From the NCBI GenBank assembly GCA_001949185.1, contig BDGG01000014.1:1219666-1283665 (forward strand): DNA of 64,000 bases, given 5' to 3'. This document shows, piece by piece, positions 19,889-31,578 of the stretch (positions are counted from its first letter, which is position 1; every line of letters begins with the position of its first letter). The notes under the pieces are model-generated. The model saw nothing but the letters and a program-made list of their open reading frames with translations. It had not been told where the DNA came from and did not search any database. The DNA comes from Ramazzottius varieornatus. Lineage: Eukaryota > Tardigrada > Eutardigrada > Parachela > Ramazzottiidae. The translations under genes were made by a program, and so were the position numbers.

Positions 19889-22767
19889 GTGGTTCCGAGT
19901 GTCCAAAATATAAAAGGTTTCTTCAAGACCAGGAGAGAATGGAAAGGTTCCCAAAACACAGGCAGCATTTCCTCTCTGTATTATTACAATAAAACACTGT
20001 CTAAGGAATTCTGACGATCTTCTTTCTCCCGTGTGGTCTGCAGCTCTTTTCCCGACTTCTCTGAGCAGACTCGCTGCCGAAGGACCGAAACTCCCGTAGG
20101 TCTCGACACCTAGGTTCCGATACTTTGTTCGCTTGAGATCTTCGGCTTTATTGCTGCTTAACCCGCGTTCTCCGCCGATCAACCAACATGGCTGTCGCAC
20201 AGCGTGTCCACACAGGTAACGTCCCAGACTAGGGCCGTACCTTGCTTCCAGGGAACAAGCGTCATTCCATCGGGCCGCTTCCGTGTGTCGTCTTCCAGTA
20301 CAACGTTAGGCTCGGGTATTGCGTGGGACTGACAAGTAACCAGGGCACGGCGCAGCGATTCGGTCAGTGCCGAGTGCCGGCCACCACTGTACCTACAGCT
20401 TAATCCGTGTCTCCCGTAGACGTCAACCGTTGCTGAACATCTACAGGTGTGCGGTTCACAGATAGGCGCGCCCAGTCTTGGAACTACCGAAATTCGCAGA
20501 CTGTCGTCATCGAGAAGGTTTCCCACGCAGGATGCGGGTAAGGCATTCAGCCACGCTCCTGACTCCTTCGTCGATACCGCCAACATTCTTGCCTTTTCCG
20601 TTGATACGCTCGCCTGGAGGACTTCGCTGAAGTTCTTTTCGACGATCGGAAGGTCCCAAGTGTGGTGGAACACGCGGAGGGCCGCTAGCGGAAGTTCGGT
20701 ACCCGACACCTCCTTCACGATGTCAGCTCAGTGGCGCACAGTTCGTCCAAGTCGAAGTCAGCAACCATGGAGGTGGCCAGTTGCTCTGCGGAAGAAACAG
20801 AGGCTAAATAGGCCGAGAGGGCAATTTCTTCTGCTCGGCGGAGGCCAAGTCCACCTTTTGCGACTGGAAGGCTTGCTTGTTTCGAGACCGGTCAGTCATG
20901 TTGGTATTGGTAATCTTTGCGGCGCTGCAACGAATTACATCATCAAAGTCACGAAGTAAAGAAGGAAACTTCCACACAGGACTACATCGTAAAACGTATA
21001 ACTTCGGCAAAAATAAGCAGTTCTTCAACAAAAATAAAGCCTGATGGGCAGCTAGTTTTCCTTGTCTTGAAGCCATCGGCTCTCCTTGGCGAGTCTTCTC
21101 TTGTAAGACTGCTGGTACCGCTTCCGGAAGAACGGGAGCTCCAAGAATCATCAGTTCCACGCTGCTGAGAGGAGTGACAGTCGGGGAGATGGCTTTTGCG
21201 TACGACTTGGTTGACAGCTGTTCCTTGTTGCTACCGCCAAAGACGAAGATCTGACACTTTTCCATGTTCAGTTCAAGGCCAAGATCCGCACACCGATCAG
21301 CTACCCGCTGAAAGTCTTCAGTCACCCTGTCGCCATCCCCTCTAATCGTAGCATCATCGAGATACAAGTTGAAGGCGGACTGCAAGGACTTGGAAAGATC
21401 TTTGGTCACCAGACAGAAGAACAGAGGTCCCAAAGGGTCTCCCTGCTGGACTGCACGAGCTGACTAAAGAATCTAGTCTCCGGAGATGAGGTTGGAGGGC
21501 TGGCTGTACATCTGGGGAGCGAAGTGGAAGAACTGCGGCATAGCTTTCTTCGCTTCCGCTAATAACCTGCCACGAAAAATAGTGTTAAAAGCATTTTTGA
21601 AGTCAAGCTTCGGCAAAACTTGACATTCAGCGCCGTTTCTTGACAGGAAAAGGCGACCTGCGTGGACTGCAGCTTCTGCACCGCGTTGAGCTCTGTAGCC
21701 GACTAGCTCTGGTCGAAGCTGTGCGCCCATACTAACAACTTTACCAGTCAGGCGACGTAGAGTGCAGCCAACCGCGATAGGACGTATCCCACCATCCTTC
21801 TTGACCAAGGCGGCCAGGGATGCACCGTACAGGAAAGGGCAGATTCCGGCTGGCACCTTCCCGTTTAGCATATGAGTAGTTAAAGAGGGTAGGGCTTCCA
21901 GTAATTCCGTTGAAATGACGTCATTTAAACCAGAAGTCATGTCTTTCAGGTGCGGCGGTCTCAGTCCGTCAGCCCCACCAGCAGATCCATGCGGGAAACT
22001 GAAAATGGCGATGCGGATTTCCTGGGCTGTTACCGGAGGGACGGCTGGAACGTCGTCATCCATTGGCTCATCAAGGGCTGGCTGGTTTATCGGATGTTTC
22101 TTCCGGAGAACCTCCAGAGTTTCTGTGGCTCTTGGAGCTATCGAATCTCCCGAGGCAAGAGTCCGCACCGCGCCACTAATGTCTCCCTCGCTAAGTGTGG
22201 CTTTTACCCTTTTTCTCGAAGATCGGTATCGCTATTAGGAGGCTTCTTCCGGCTGGCTTTCTTCACGGGAAACTGTTCGGATGCTTGTGGACGACTGATG
22301 TTGGCTTTCACGACCGAAGTAAGAGACTGTTCCCCTCGCAGGGACTCGTCACGCTGGGCAAGGGCTATCGAAGGAAAGCAAAGGAACTTACACCAGGACT
22401 CTTCGTCGTTCTTCTGATAACAGTCTCTAAGCAGTTTCAGAAAGGCAGCCGCTGCCGCTGGTCTAGCGCCTTTGGGGATCCGGCGAATCGTTGTCGAGGA
22501 CTGGAAACATCGGAGTGGCTTGTTTTCCTGGCTTTCCTGAGACACTTCGGCCGGATGCTGTGCGGCTTGCTGTCTGGAAAGCTTGATGGCACGGTCTTTG
22601 CAGGACTGGCTGTCTCTGTGCTTGTTGGGACCACCTTGAGTCTTTGTTTTCTTGTCGCATAGATCACACTCGAACGTCGCTTGGCTGGCCATATGGCTGA
22701 AAGGAAACCAACTACCCCAGAAAACAATACTGTGACTCGTGGAGGTGAGACTCCACGTACGGGGATA

Positions 22768-22796
22768 CCTGCAGGGAGATCGAAACTCCCTGCAGG
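22768..22796. repeat. perfect stem-loop at the LINE 5' end
   Basis: Eleven-base arms CCTGCAGGGAG and CTCCCTGCAGG flank a 7-base loop. A smaller hairpin (GTGGAG and CTCCAC) lies just beside it, around 22739-22756. Both are upstream of the first LINE frame. Confidence 0.65.
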
Positions 22797-22812
22797 GTAG
22801 CCTGATGCACAC

Positions 22813-23596
22813 AGAGCACCCCTGTGTTATCCACCGAAGACACGGTAGGTAACTGCTCTGGTGCCACCGCTGTTCAGGCGGAAATTGGGTAGGAGCACAG
22901 AGAAAACGAGCGACGACGATTTAGATTGATTTTTCTGTCTCCTTTGCCGTTAGCGAGCTCAGGGATTCCTCAGGCCGCTGGTAAGAGTCGAATATTTGCT
23001 ACCGGTTGGATTGTAAGGGATGGTTGTTGTGATCCGTCCAAATGTCATGGTTCCTGTGTTAAGTGCTGATTCTCGCTTGATTGATTGATATTCGGTTTGA
23101 CGAAGACTTCTTTCTAAAAGGTTATCTGTAAGACAAAGTGTGGATCATGTGTCACGACGCTGATTTGTTGATTTGTGGTCAGTCAATGACAGAACCTGGG
23201 TTGGACAGAATGTGGCAGGTGGGATGAAGCTGTGCGCTGAACTTGTGCCTCATCGTCATCGTAAAGAAGTCATCGTAAAGAAGTACCAGATCGGGTAATG
23301 ATGGGGATCGCTTAGCCGTGATTTACGGCGTTGTCGGCCTAGTGACAGTCTGGTCCAGCGCTTTGATCCCGCCCAATAACATCTTCCCACTTATTCTATC
23401 AATTTAGTCTGGATATTTGGGTGCGTTGCACGTTGCGCAAAAACCGACCAGTCCCAAATTTTTTTGAAGTGACCATCTCGAGCTCTCAATATAGAGAAGG
23501 CGCCATCTTACCACATTAATAAGTTAGAAGCAAGTCGGTTGGTGATATCTTTTTGTCCATATTGGTAGTGACAGTTCCAGTACCCGCGCCGCCGAC
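22813..23596. other. no gene recognised
   Basis: Spacer after the LINE. It contains a short direct duplication of CATCGTAAAGAAGT near 23260-23285 and no supported coding frame. The last 100 bases are probably the promoter of the gene at 23597. Confidence 0.4.
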
Positions 23597-23824
23597 ATGG
23601 CGAAGCGCTGTCTCTTCTTTCTGATTGTTCCCGCCATTTCTGCCATCGCATGGGAAGTTCAATGTGTCCCCAAGTTCAGCACATCAGCAACCGAAGACAA
23701 CCTCGTTGGTCATCCTGAACATTTCGATCTCGGTAAATGGGTTGACACAGAATACTACCGGCACGATGAGGAAACTTTGGATGCGGCGCTGAAGGACGAC
23801 ATCCTTTCCGGATCTGCGTCATGA
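23597..23824 (+). CDS. small secreted protein, 75 aa, unknown
   Basis: The ATG at 23597 opens a clear signal peptide (MAKRCLFFLIVPAISAIAWE), followed by an acidic mature part (ATEDNLVGHPEHFDLGKW, DEETLDAALKDDIL) and a stop at 23822. A different frame directly after it continues with protein-like sequence (LRHDQDKSLTNLSDGCYVTT) to about 24030, so a one-base frameshift, in the genome or the assembly, may have cut a longer protein. No family recognised. Confidence 0.45.
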   Translation: MAKRCLFFLIVPAISAIAWEVQCVPKFSTSATEDNLVGHPEHFDLGKWVDTEYYRHDEETLDAALKDDILSGSAS

Positions 23825-24310
23825 TCAGGACAAGTCCCTCACCAACCTCTCCGATGGCTGCTATGTCACCACGGTTGGCCATGATTTACAGTCCGTTGGG
23901 TACGCGTACGTGGGCCACTCCAGCCAAGCTTCCTTCCAAAGTCAAAAGGCCGATGGGCATCTCCTTGATCAACAGTCGCTGCAAGCCTCCCATGTGCCCC
24001 ATGCTCGTGGAAAGTCCTGCCGCCTGTGATGAAGTTCACTGCACACCGATCTTCGGACATCGACTTCTCCGTCATCAACTTTCAGGACGATCAATTGCAC
24101 ACCGCTACACCAATTCACACCGCTTGCTAAAAGCCAACACTAAAACTAAAACCGAAATCGAAATCGATAAGCGCAAAGCTAAATTTCACGCTTGAATGTT
24201 CAACGTTGAAAGATTTTAAATTCCTTAGTTTATATTTCAGATTTAAATTGACATAACTTAAATTTGTTTACAAAACTTCGAAGATTTTGAATTAAACCGA
24301 TTAATTTTTC

Positions 24311-24486
24311 GGTACAGACAAGGACGTATTGAGGTCCCTGAAAGGTCCGCAATTTGGCCCTTTTTGTACGAAGCTTTTACGGAATGTCAGTCCGGGTTGT
24401 GGCGGGCACGGTCCTGACAGGCAAACATCGTAGAAAAAGGGCCAAATTACGGACCTGTTAGGGATATCAATACGTCTTTGGGTACA
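24311..24486. repeat. MITE-like imperfect inverted repeat, about 175 bp
   Basis: Arms of about 58 bp at 24311-24370 and 24428-24486 pair with a few mismatches (both contain GACGTATTGA and AATTTGGCCCTTTTT in opposite sense). TA occurs at each outer end (GGTACAG and GGGTACAG). No coding sequence inside. This fits a non-autonomous TA-targeting element. Confidence 0.55.
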
Positions 24487-24967
24487 GAGAAGGGCACAGT
24501 GAGCAAACTGCCGACGTACGAAAATGCCTTCCATTCCATACGTGTGAGTTTGTCTGAACGCCGAGGAGTCTCGGGTTGAAGATGGACGGAACGTTGGTGG
24601 CCGAAGTTGAAGAGCTGCAGACCGTTCCGCAGGGACGAATGGCTCTTAATTCATGTCAATGCCTTCTGCGGACACGATGAGGAACTGCAGTTGGACGACG
24701 ATAGTGCACCATCACATCCATCACTTACAGGCCGCAGTCGCCATCAACTACGCATCGACCCAAACCCAAGTCAACCTCGCATCCAACTTCATCTGCAATA
24801 ACTGCCGAGCCCAACCAAGAGCCAAGTGAGGTAACTACCACATCTGTATCAAAGGAAGAGACTACCGTTAGACTACCGCACTTGGGGTCTGGACAGTCCG
24901 ATGGATATTCCATTGCGTGATTAGACCTATCTAGACGGCTTTGAAGCAAGAGGGGAGAGGCGTGACA
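24487..24967. other. no gene recognised
   Basis: A short spacer before the 3' end of the ORP gene. Frames are short and lack motifs. Confidence 0.4.
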
Positions 24968-26892
24968 TTAGTAGATGTTGGGACAGGCAGACCAGTCGCC
25001 TTTCCAATAATCTTCGGTAAATAGCCACTCTTCAGTGCCCGTCATCTCATCCTTGTCCAGCTTGAACCACAAGGCTTCCCAAGCGCCGTCGCTCTTGCTC
25101 CTGCTCAGCCTCTTCATCATTTCCCGCTGCTTGTCCTCCAAACGGTCCTTCTGAAGCGCGGCCTTCTCTACAAACCAGCAAACTCCATCAATAAAGAAGC
25201 TGTACAATGGCCTCACGCATAGTAATGTAGCTGTCTTACCAAGGTTGCCGTTTTCCAAAGCCCGAATATCGGGACGAAAGCGACTGTCGGTGGGCGGCAA
25301 GTTCTTGTGTAGGTCTTCGTTCAGCTCGTTCATGGCCATAGCCAGCAGTGTGAAGCCAAAATACTATTGGGAAGTAATGCCTTTATTCAAAAAGAGCCTG
25401 CAGAAGAATAGCGTAAACAAAAGGGGAAGGTGTCGAACCTGTGAAGCGTAGGGAGGTCGAGGGTTGTGCTGCCAGAGAAGCTGGCACTGGGAGAGACTGT
25501 GCGGGCAGATCGACGAGTCCTTCAGCAGGCGCTGATACGTGGGTATATGACAGCACCATAAGCTCTCGGTCCATTTACCCAACAGGGCCTTCACCTTCTT
25601 TCCACTACAAAGCCAAAGCTCGATCATTGCTTTGCGGTCCACCGAGAGGCGGCAATAAAGCAGACAAAATGGTGGCAGTTCGATGCGTCTAACTTTGGAT
25701 CGAGAAGGAAGCCGTTGACCTTGTGAAGCTCCTTGTTGGTCCTATTTGACTGCAGGTAGTTGAGCGTAACCGACAAACCATTGCTTCTGTTTGTTATCAC
25801 AACTGTTCCATACTACAAGTATTGATGCAATATCTGCCATGAGGTTAGACGTGTACAGTGAAAACAGCTCATCTGACCTGTTCGATCCACATCTTGCCAA
25901 TGAGGATATTGTTGATGTGGGCGTTCAGCGTGGTCCATGTGTATGTCTCCTCGAACCTTCAACGAGAAAACCTTCCACGGCCGAAGCTACAAGAAGAATA
26001 TCCATAGAGCGCTCATTTACGGTTTGAGCTGCAGTGTGGCAGTGGCATGCGGTACCACTTCCAGGGAGTTGCCCCAGCATTTGATCTTGGGACGCATGGA
26101 CCCGTAAAAGTGCCACAAGTCACTAGCGGCGTCGTAAGCTGAGATGGGCGGATGGTGGGAGACTTGTTCGCAAACCATGCGGTAATTTAGCTGCGGCCTA
26201 GGGGGCAGATTCTACAAGAAAGGTTGGCTAGTTGGGCAGGTCAAGAGTGCTATTTACTGAGAGAATTCGAAGGTTTCTCCCAGCAATGGATTGAAGGGCT
26301 TGCCGCTGCGGTCCACATGAGAAGCTGTAGCGGAAACGACGAAGGCGGCCACCAACAGCATTCGTTCCATCTCGTCGTCACAAAGCGCCGCCTGAAGAAA
26401 AGTGACCACATTACTGAGACATGATCAAATAACAACATGATCAAAGTGGTGCCTACTTGGTCGAGAAGGTAAGAATATTCCATGTATTCGCACAGACGCT
26501 GGATGAAACTGAGAGGTTCGCTAAACATGACAGGCACCGTCATTTTTGTCAGGTCCTGAAAGGAAAGCCCACAATGATGGAATGATGGACAGATCTCACT
26601 TCCGCCTTCCTTCTGATGTCACGGTGTAGTCTTGGGAGAACCGTTAAGGGAGGCAATACTGACTGATCGACTAACCTTGCCGATGAATTGCTTCAACAAA
26701 GTCCAGACGCTAAAGTCAGCTCGCGAGAACTGAGGTACTGGCAGAAGAGTCCTGTTAAAAGAGAGTTTGTCCTTGTTCAGGTAGAGATCACAATTAACAC
26801 TAGTAGAATGATCTGCTGGAAACTTACCTTCCACCAAACGGTGAGCGGCTTTCTTCACCTTCCTCCACTTCCTTATCTCGCGAAGAGTCCAT
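24968..26892 (-). CDS. oxysterol-binding protein-related protein (ORP, OSBPL2/OSBPL1 type)
   Basis: Reading right to left: RTLLPVPQFSRADFSVWTLL, then VPVMFSEPLSFIQRL, CEYMEYSYLLDQ, SGKPFNPLLGETFEF, the family fingerprint EQVSHHPPISAY (about 26140-26175), KIKCWGNSLEV, GKWTE, LNEDLHKNLPPTDSRFRPDI, LEDKQREMMKRLSRSKSDG, and the C-terminal TEDYWKGDWSACPNIY, with the stop at 24968-24970. This is the OSBP-related domain, a beta-barrel that holds a sterol or PI4P and carries it between membranes at contact sites. The order and wording are closest to OSBPL2 and OSBPL1A. I place the start at ATG 26892 (MDSSRDKEVEEGEE), because the next exon joins in frame through GGA-AG/G. No PH domain, FFAT motif or ankyrin repeats were seen, so it is the short form. 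An upstream exon around 26900-27180 is possible but unresolved. Confidence 0.85.
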
Positions 26893-27529
26893 TATCCCCA
26901 CCACAGTCGACGTCCTTAATGTTTGGCTGCTCGGTAAACGTCTCCACAGCGTCTGCAGGTTTAATATCCCAGCGATAAAACTTAATCTCTGGCAGAGAGA
27001 ACGTGGGTCCAATTTTTCCAAGTGGAAACGCAAATGGCGCCGTGATGTTTTAGACAGGGAAAATCAGATAGAAGATAACATCACAGACGTGGAAATACGT
27101 ACGTACATGACGCACTGACCAGTGCTTCCCTCGGGCTTCGGCCATAAAATTCTCAAAGTTTAGCATGGACTTTTGTAGCGGGGACAGAGTCTCTTTGAAC
27201 AGACGACCCATTCAGCATTTTTCAGGCCAGCCTTTGCCAGTCAGGTCGAAGGTTTTTCCCATTCGACTATCGATGTTGCTACTCAAAATCCCGCTACACG
27301 GTCTCGTAGACCGTTCCGCTCATTGGAGTCTGCCCTCGGTTTTACTCGACGACGACGACGACCATCATTCAGATTGTTAGATTGCTCACAGCTCGTCGTA
27401 GCTATCATTCAATTCAACAAAGGGTCAAATTTATCACAGAAAATGTTTGCACAACAAACAAGCTCTTCCCCCACAATGCTGACGTCATCCTGCAAGAATT
27501 GCAACTAATTGGCATAATAACAAATTAGG
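26893..27529. other. spacer, possible 5' exons of the ORP gene
   Basis: A minus-strand frame around 27045-26900 reads GKIGPTFSLPEIKFYRWDI and looks protein-like, with a possible donor after it. I could not connect it in phase to the ORP start. The rest is low in coding signal. Confidence 0.3.
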
Positions 27530-30500
27530 CACACGGGCAAATGGTCATTCTTTCTGCATGTCGGGGCACAGATGAGGCCATCAGCTATCTCACCCTATCA
27601 AAAGATGATCTGCAAAAAGCACCAGACTGTCATTGATGGACTCAGCGAAGGGGGGAGTGTACAGAAGAGCAGTGAAAGACCAACCTGCATCGGGTAGATG
27701 GAGAGCTTCGTCGTCCGCCACTTCCACGACGTGTTGCCGACCCCCGAAGACGTAGTGGACTCTCAGCTGCTTCTCTTCTCCCAGACACGGATCGAAAAAG
27801 CCCAACAACTCACACTGCCAACCAGACGGTCAGACTTGCTTATGCAGGAAGAAGGACTAGAAAGTGTCGCCCTTTGGCCTACCTTTGAAGAAGAGCTAAG
27901 GTCCAGAGTATGGCTGCGTATCAGGCACTGCAGCGCCACTTGCACTTCTATCCTCCTACAGCCAAATTCCCACTGAAATTATGTGGCGCGACCAGAGGAC
28001 AAAAGAGCCCTATACTGATAACAAACACACAGATACATTAGGAAGGAACATACGAGCTTTCGTTTTCCGAGTGGAGGCTTCCGTATAGAGCTTTGTCGAT
28101 GACCAGTCCGCCGGAAAGACCTTCGCTGTTAATCAGCTCTTCGTACTTCTCCGTCATCAACCGCAACTGTAGCAATCGGTCATTTTGTCAACCTATTTTA
28201 CACATTGATATAATAGTGACGAACGGAAACGTCCTTACAAAGTCTTCGTACTCTCTCCGCCGGACATCCAAGCCGGCATTGTAAACGTGCCTCCTCGACT
28301 GCAACCTCCTAAAAAGCAGCAAGCTAATCGATGCAAACAATACTGAAAAAAACTTCCTTATTTTTTTAGTTTCTAATGTGCAGTACTGTCATGTTTAAGT
28401 ATGACTATCACTATGCCTTCACTCATAATGCCAAATAGACTGTGATGTTTGTTAAAGATTGGATAGTCTTGTACGCACTGGAGGACGTAAGATTTCCACT
28501 TGGGTATAAGGTACAGCGACTTGAAGCAGGCGTAGAGGACGAGCGGCGCGATGGTACCGTAAAAGATGGGAGCGGGGACGATGTCGTGCGACAACAGAAT
28601 GGGGAAGGAAAAGGCCTGTTTTGATCGCTGGAAACTACAAAGCAACAACAGAAGCCATCTATCAAATGTAATCTTTCCCCTTTCAGCACGCAAAGCCTTT
28701 ACGCAAGAGTATTGCCAAGAATGGCAAAGACCTTGAGGCAGATCCCTTACTTACGTCAACTTCAGGGAAACACCACCCGGAAGTGCAAGGGCCATGCTGG
28801 CCGCCAGCTGGTTGTAGCGACTGACGCGCTGCGATAGGCCGTACTCTAAGGATGCTCCACGAAATCCCAACCTGCACCCAAGGATCGGAGCAGATTATCC
28901 GTCATACACATACTTTTTCTCTACGCCTTATAATACTTCAAAAGAAGCACGAGGGAGAAGGACTTACTTGACACCAACGGTTAGTTTGGGTTCGTGAGAG
29001 ACATTGGTCAACTTATGCGAGTACGACAGACCCATTACCACATCATCATGACTTACCTAAAGAGCAAACACTCCTCGAGTTTCTGCTGGAAGATGGACAA
29101 GCAGTACTTACGTCGGTTGAGCCCGAAAGTCGCGAGTTCTTAAACTCCTTATCGAGGCGTGTTGAGACGTAGACCAGTCGACTGCTGCCTCGCATTGTTA
29201 TCCGGGCGTTTCCCAACCTTCCCAGTGAAGAGCCATAAGCTGAGAAAAAACAGTGCTGGAAATGACTGCATAGGGATATGTAATGAGACTGAGGTTGGAC
29301 TTACACAGTTCAAAGAGGGGCATGAGAGCGAACCTGGACCAAGCCGTGAAGGCACTGAGGCTGATGGAGCGCTTGTCCGCCAGCCGCTTGGCTATGCGGA
29401 AGTGAGCAATGGGTCCTTGGCTGGGTCCAACCATCACTTTGGCATCAGCCGTCGTGTCTTCAGCCAACGTCTTGCTAATGTCCATGCCCAGCGTTCCTCC
29501 ACCGGTGCCACGTTCGTAGTTGACGTTGGAGAAGATGTGCAGATGATCCACTTGCGGCCACTGCGCCTCAATCGACTGCGACGTGTTCATCGTTGTTATC
29601 TCAACGTGCGGCAAACTCCTAGGGAGAGGAAACCAAAGTTACAACATGCACAACCATCTCCAGCTGAAACTTTGTGCCAGTACTCGTACCGCAAAAGGCC
29701 GTAGTCGGCACTGCCTCGGTCGCCGCTTTCAAAGACATCGGTCATGTCGATGCCCATCGTCACTTCGTTGTGAGCATTGGTCGACGCATCTTCCTTCCTT
29801 TTCTCCCGCTCTTCCTGTAGCTCTTTTAGCGTCTTGGCTTTCTTCGGATCCACTGGAGTAATCTACAAAAATTTCTCAAGGGCATGAATGACAAACGAAG
29901 CAACTTTAACCGCAGTGACGTCACCGGAAATGCGCCCCTTGACCGGGGCAGAAACTCAAAAGTCACGAAGCCGAGGGCTTGATGTTTACCTGCCAGAGTT
30001 CCCTGCTGGCGCTACCCGTCAGACCAGCCGTATCATACAGCGATCTCTTATACGGATCATGGAGCACTAAAGTACAACGGAACTGTCAAACGGAAAATAA
30101 AAAGATGCCAGTCGAGCTGGGGGGAAGCTACCTTCGTACGCAACGTTGACGCGATTGAAAGCATCTTCAGCTAACTTCTTCTTCCACGTTTCCATATGCT
30201 TGTCTGGATGCAGCAGACGACTTAGTCTCCGGTAAACATTCCTAATCTCCTCTTGTGACGCCTGAAAGGTAGACGTGGTTAGCAGGCGAGCTAATCCCCG
30301 ATCATCTGGCGCACATCGCAACGGTACAACAGCGGAACATGCGCCACCTGTAAAGTAGCTCGATTTACAGTGAAGGTACGGCTATTCGACGTACATCGCG
30401 GCTGAGGTTGAGTCTGGAGTAATAGTCATCCTGGAAGAAGGTCTGGAAATCATCGTCGTCCAAGAAGAGGACGTTATCGTCCAGATTCAGCTCATCTGCG

Positions 30501-30580
30501 ATGCTGTCCTTGCGGTCGCGAAGGGTATTGCTGGAGCGGCTGTCGCCTCTCTGAGCGCGACTCGACGACGCCGAATTCAT
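27530..30580 (-). CDS. DNAJC11: DNAJC11, mitochondrial J-domain protein
   Basis: The start ATG at 30580 opens MNSASSSRAQRGDS, followed by an acidic extension (LDDNVLFLDDDDF) and the J domain: DDYYSRLNLSRD, ASQEEIRNVYRRLSRLLHPD with the essential HPD, then AYEG and VLHDPYKRSLYDTAGL. Next are KAKTLKELQEEREKRKED, MGIDMTDVFES, VEITTMNTSQSIEAQW, and a beta-rich middle, then the membrane stretch FYGTIAPLVLYACF. The DUF3395 end reads FDPCLGEEKQLRVHYVFGG and DDEALHLPDA. That order is diagnostic of DNAJC11, which binds the MICOS/SAM complexes of the inner and outer mitochondrial membranes (known of the family). At least ten exons. The final residues after LPDA are uncertain, so the 3' limit is approximate. 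The acidic N-terminal extension of about 45 residues before the J domain is longer than in vertebrates. Confidence 0.88.
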
Positions 30581-30854
30581 CCGAACTGTGGCTCGCAACT
30601 ATGTCCTGCTGGCAGACAGACGGATCGGTCTTGAACGATTAAAGTGGTAAATACGACAAAAGATCGTGTAATAACTAATAAACAATATGCTGATGAAGAT
30701 AACAAATTTCTTTCAGTAGACACCGTTCGATCGTTATATTTTTCCACGAATGGATGACGTCAGATGCAGCTGAATTCCCTTAACGTCACCACATAAGCGA
30801 AAGTCCGGTTCGCCTTGAATATGACGGATCGCGGAAATCTGTCATTTAAGTTAC

Positions 30855-30959
30855 GCGGTGTCAGGATCAGGCTCAGGAAGTCCATTCATATATTCGTTGA
30901 TGTCATACCAATGTTGCCGTTTTTTGAATGGATTTCCTGATCCGGATCCTCACACCCCG
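30855..30959. repeat. imperfect inverted repeat, about 105 bp
   Basis: Arms of about 33 bp (left GGTGTCAGGATCAGGCTCAG, right its near complement ending GGATCCTCACACC) flank a 38-bp centre. It lies between the DNAJC11 start and the 3' end of the next J-protein gene. It could be a small foldback element or a long hairpin in a transcript. Confidence 0.5.
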
Positions 30960-31578
30960 TCGCTGACAAGTTTTCGCAATCTCACAACGGAAATCTTCCC
31001 AGATTCTTTCTCCCTCAGAATCGTTCGAGAAGTAATTCGTGCTGAGTCCCAAGTGACCTAGCTCAGAATGGATCTAACGAATCGAAGCTTGGTGTACAAA
31101 AGTCTTGATGCCATGAAATGCAGCCATGGAATTTGCCTACAATAACTTATAACGAAGGAATACCGTCATTGTTCACCACCACAGGGAAAAGCTATTTCCA
31201 CAAGGTGGAAGCTACTCCATTTTTGAGAATCAATCAGATGCATTTATTCTGGCGAACCATGCGGTTAATAGATGACAGGAGTTACACAATGTACAGACCG
31301 CAACATTAACCAGCATAGAGCAGAATCAGAAAATGTCGCGGGGAGACCCGCTGGTACTGATCGAGCAGAAAAATGAAGCAGTTCAGCGTCTCATGTTTCC
31401 CCTTCCCCGTAACCCTGAACATACACAAAACTCCCCGGCGCAGTCTTGCATTAAGTCAGAAAACGTAACGGAAAGAATAAGAATAAAACCCGAGCAACTC
31501 AACAGTACACAAAACGAGTATTGGCCATCGGTTCCCAATGCAGAGTCCGCCCTTGCCTTCAGAACCTTCTCTTCTTCT

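Larger units (their letters stand above)
19860..22812 (-). mobile_element. non-LTR retrotransposon (LINE) with restriction-like endonuclease, broken copy
   Basis: Read from 22.8 to 19.88 kb. N-terminal C2H2 finger (FECDLCDKK, then HRDSQSC), a Lys/Arg-rich linker, then reverse transcriptase: AGGADGLRPPHLKDM, ALVKKDGGIRPIAVGCTLRR, LPKLDFKNAFNTIF (motif A), VQQGDPLGPLFFC and LYLDDATIRGD (the YxDD catalytic box). A zinc knuckle follows (CRCSATVDVYGRHGLSC), then a PD-(D/E)XK type endonuclease (KRPDGMTLVPW, LVWDVTCVD) and a tail (EDLKRTKYRNLG, CFIVIIQRGNAACVLG). The domain order is that of R2-like, RLE-bearing LINEs. Two TAG codons between SGD and SARAVQQGD, and frame changes at about 22.2, 20.75 and 20.19 kb, make it inactive. 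Stem-loops bound it at both ends. Confidence 0.8.
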
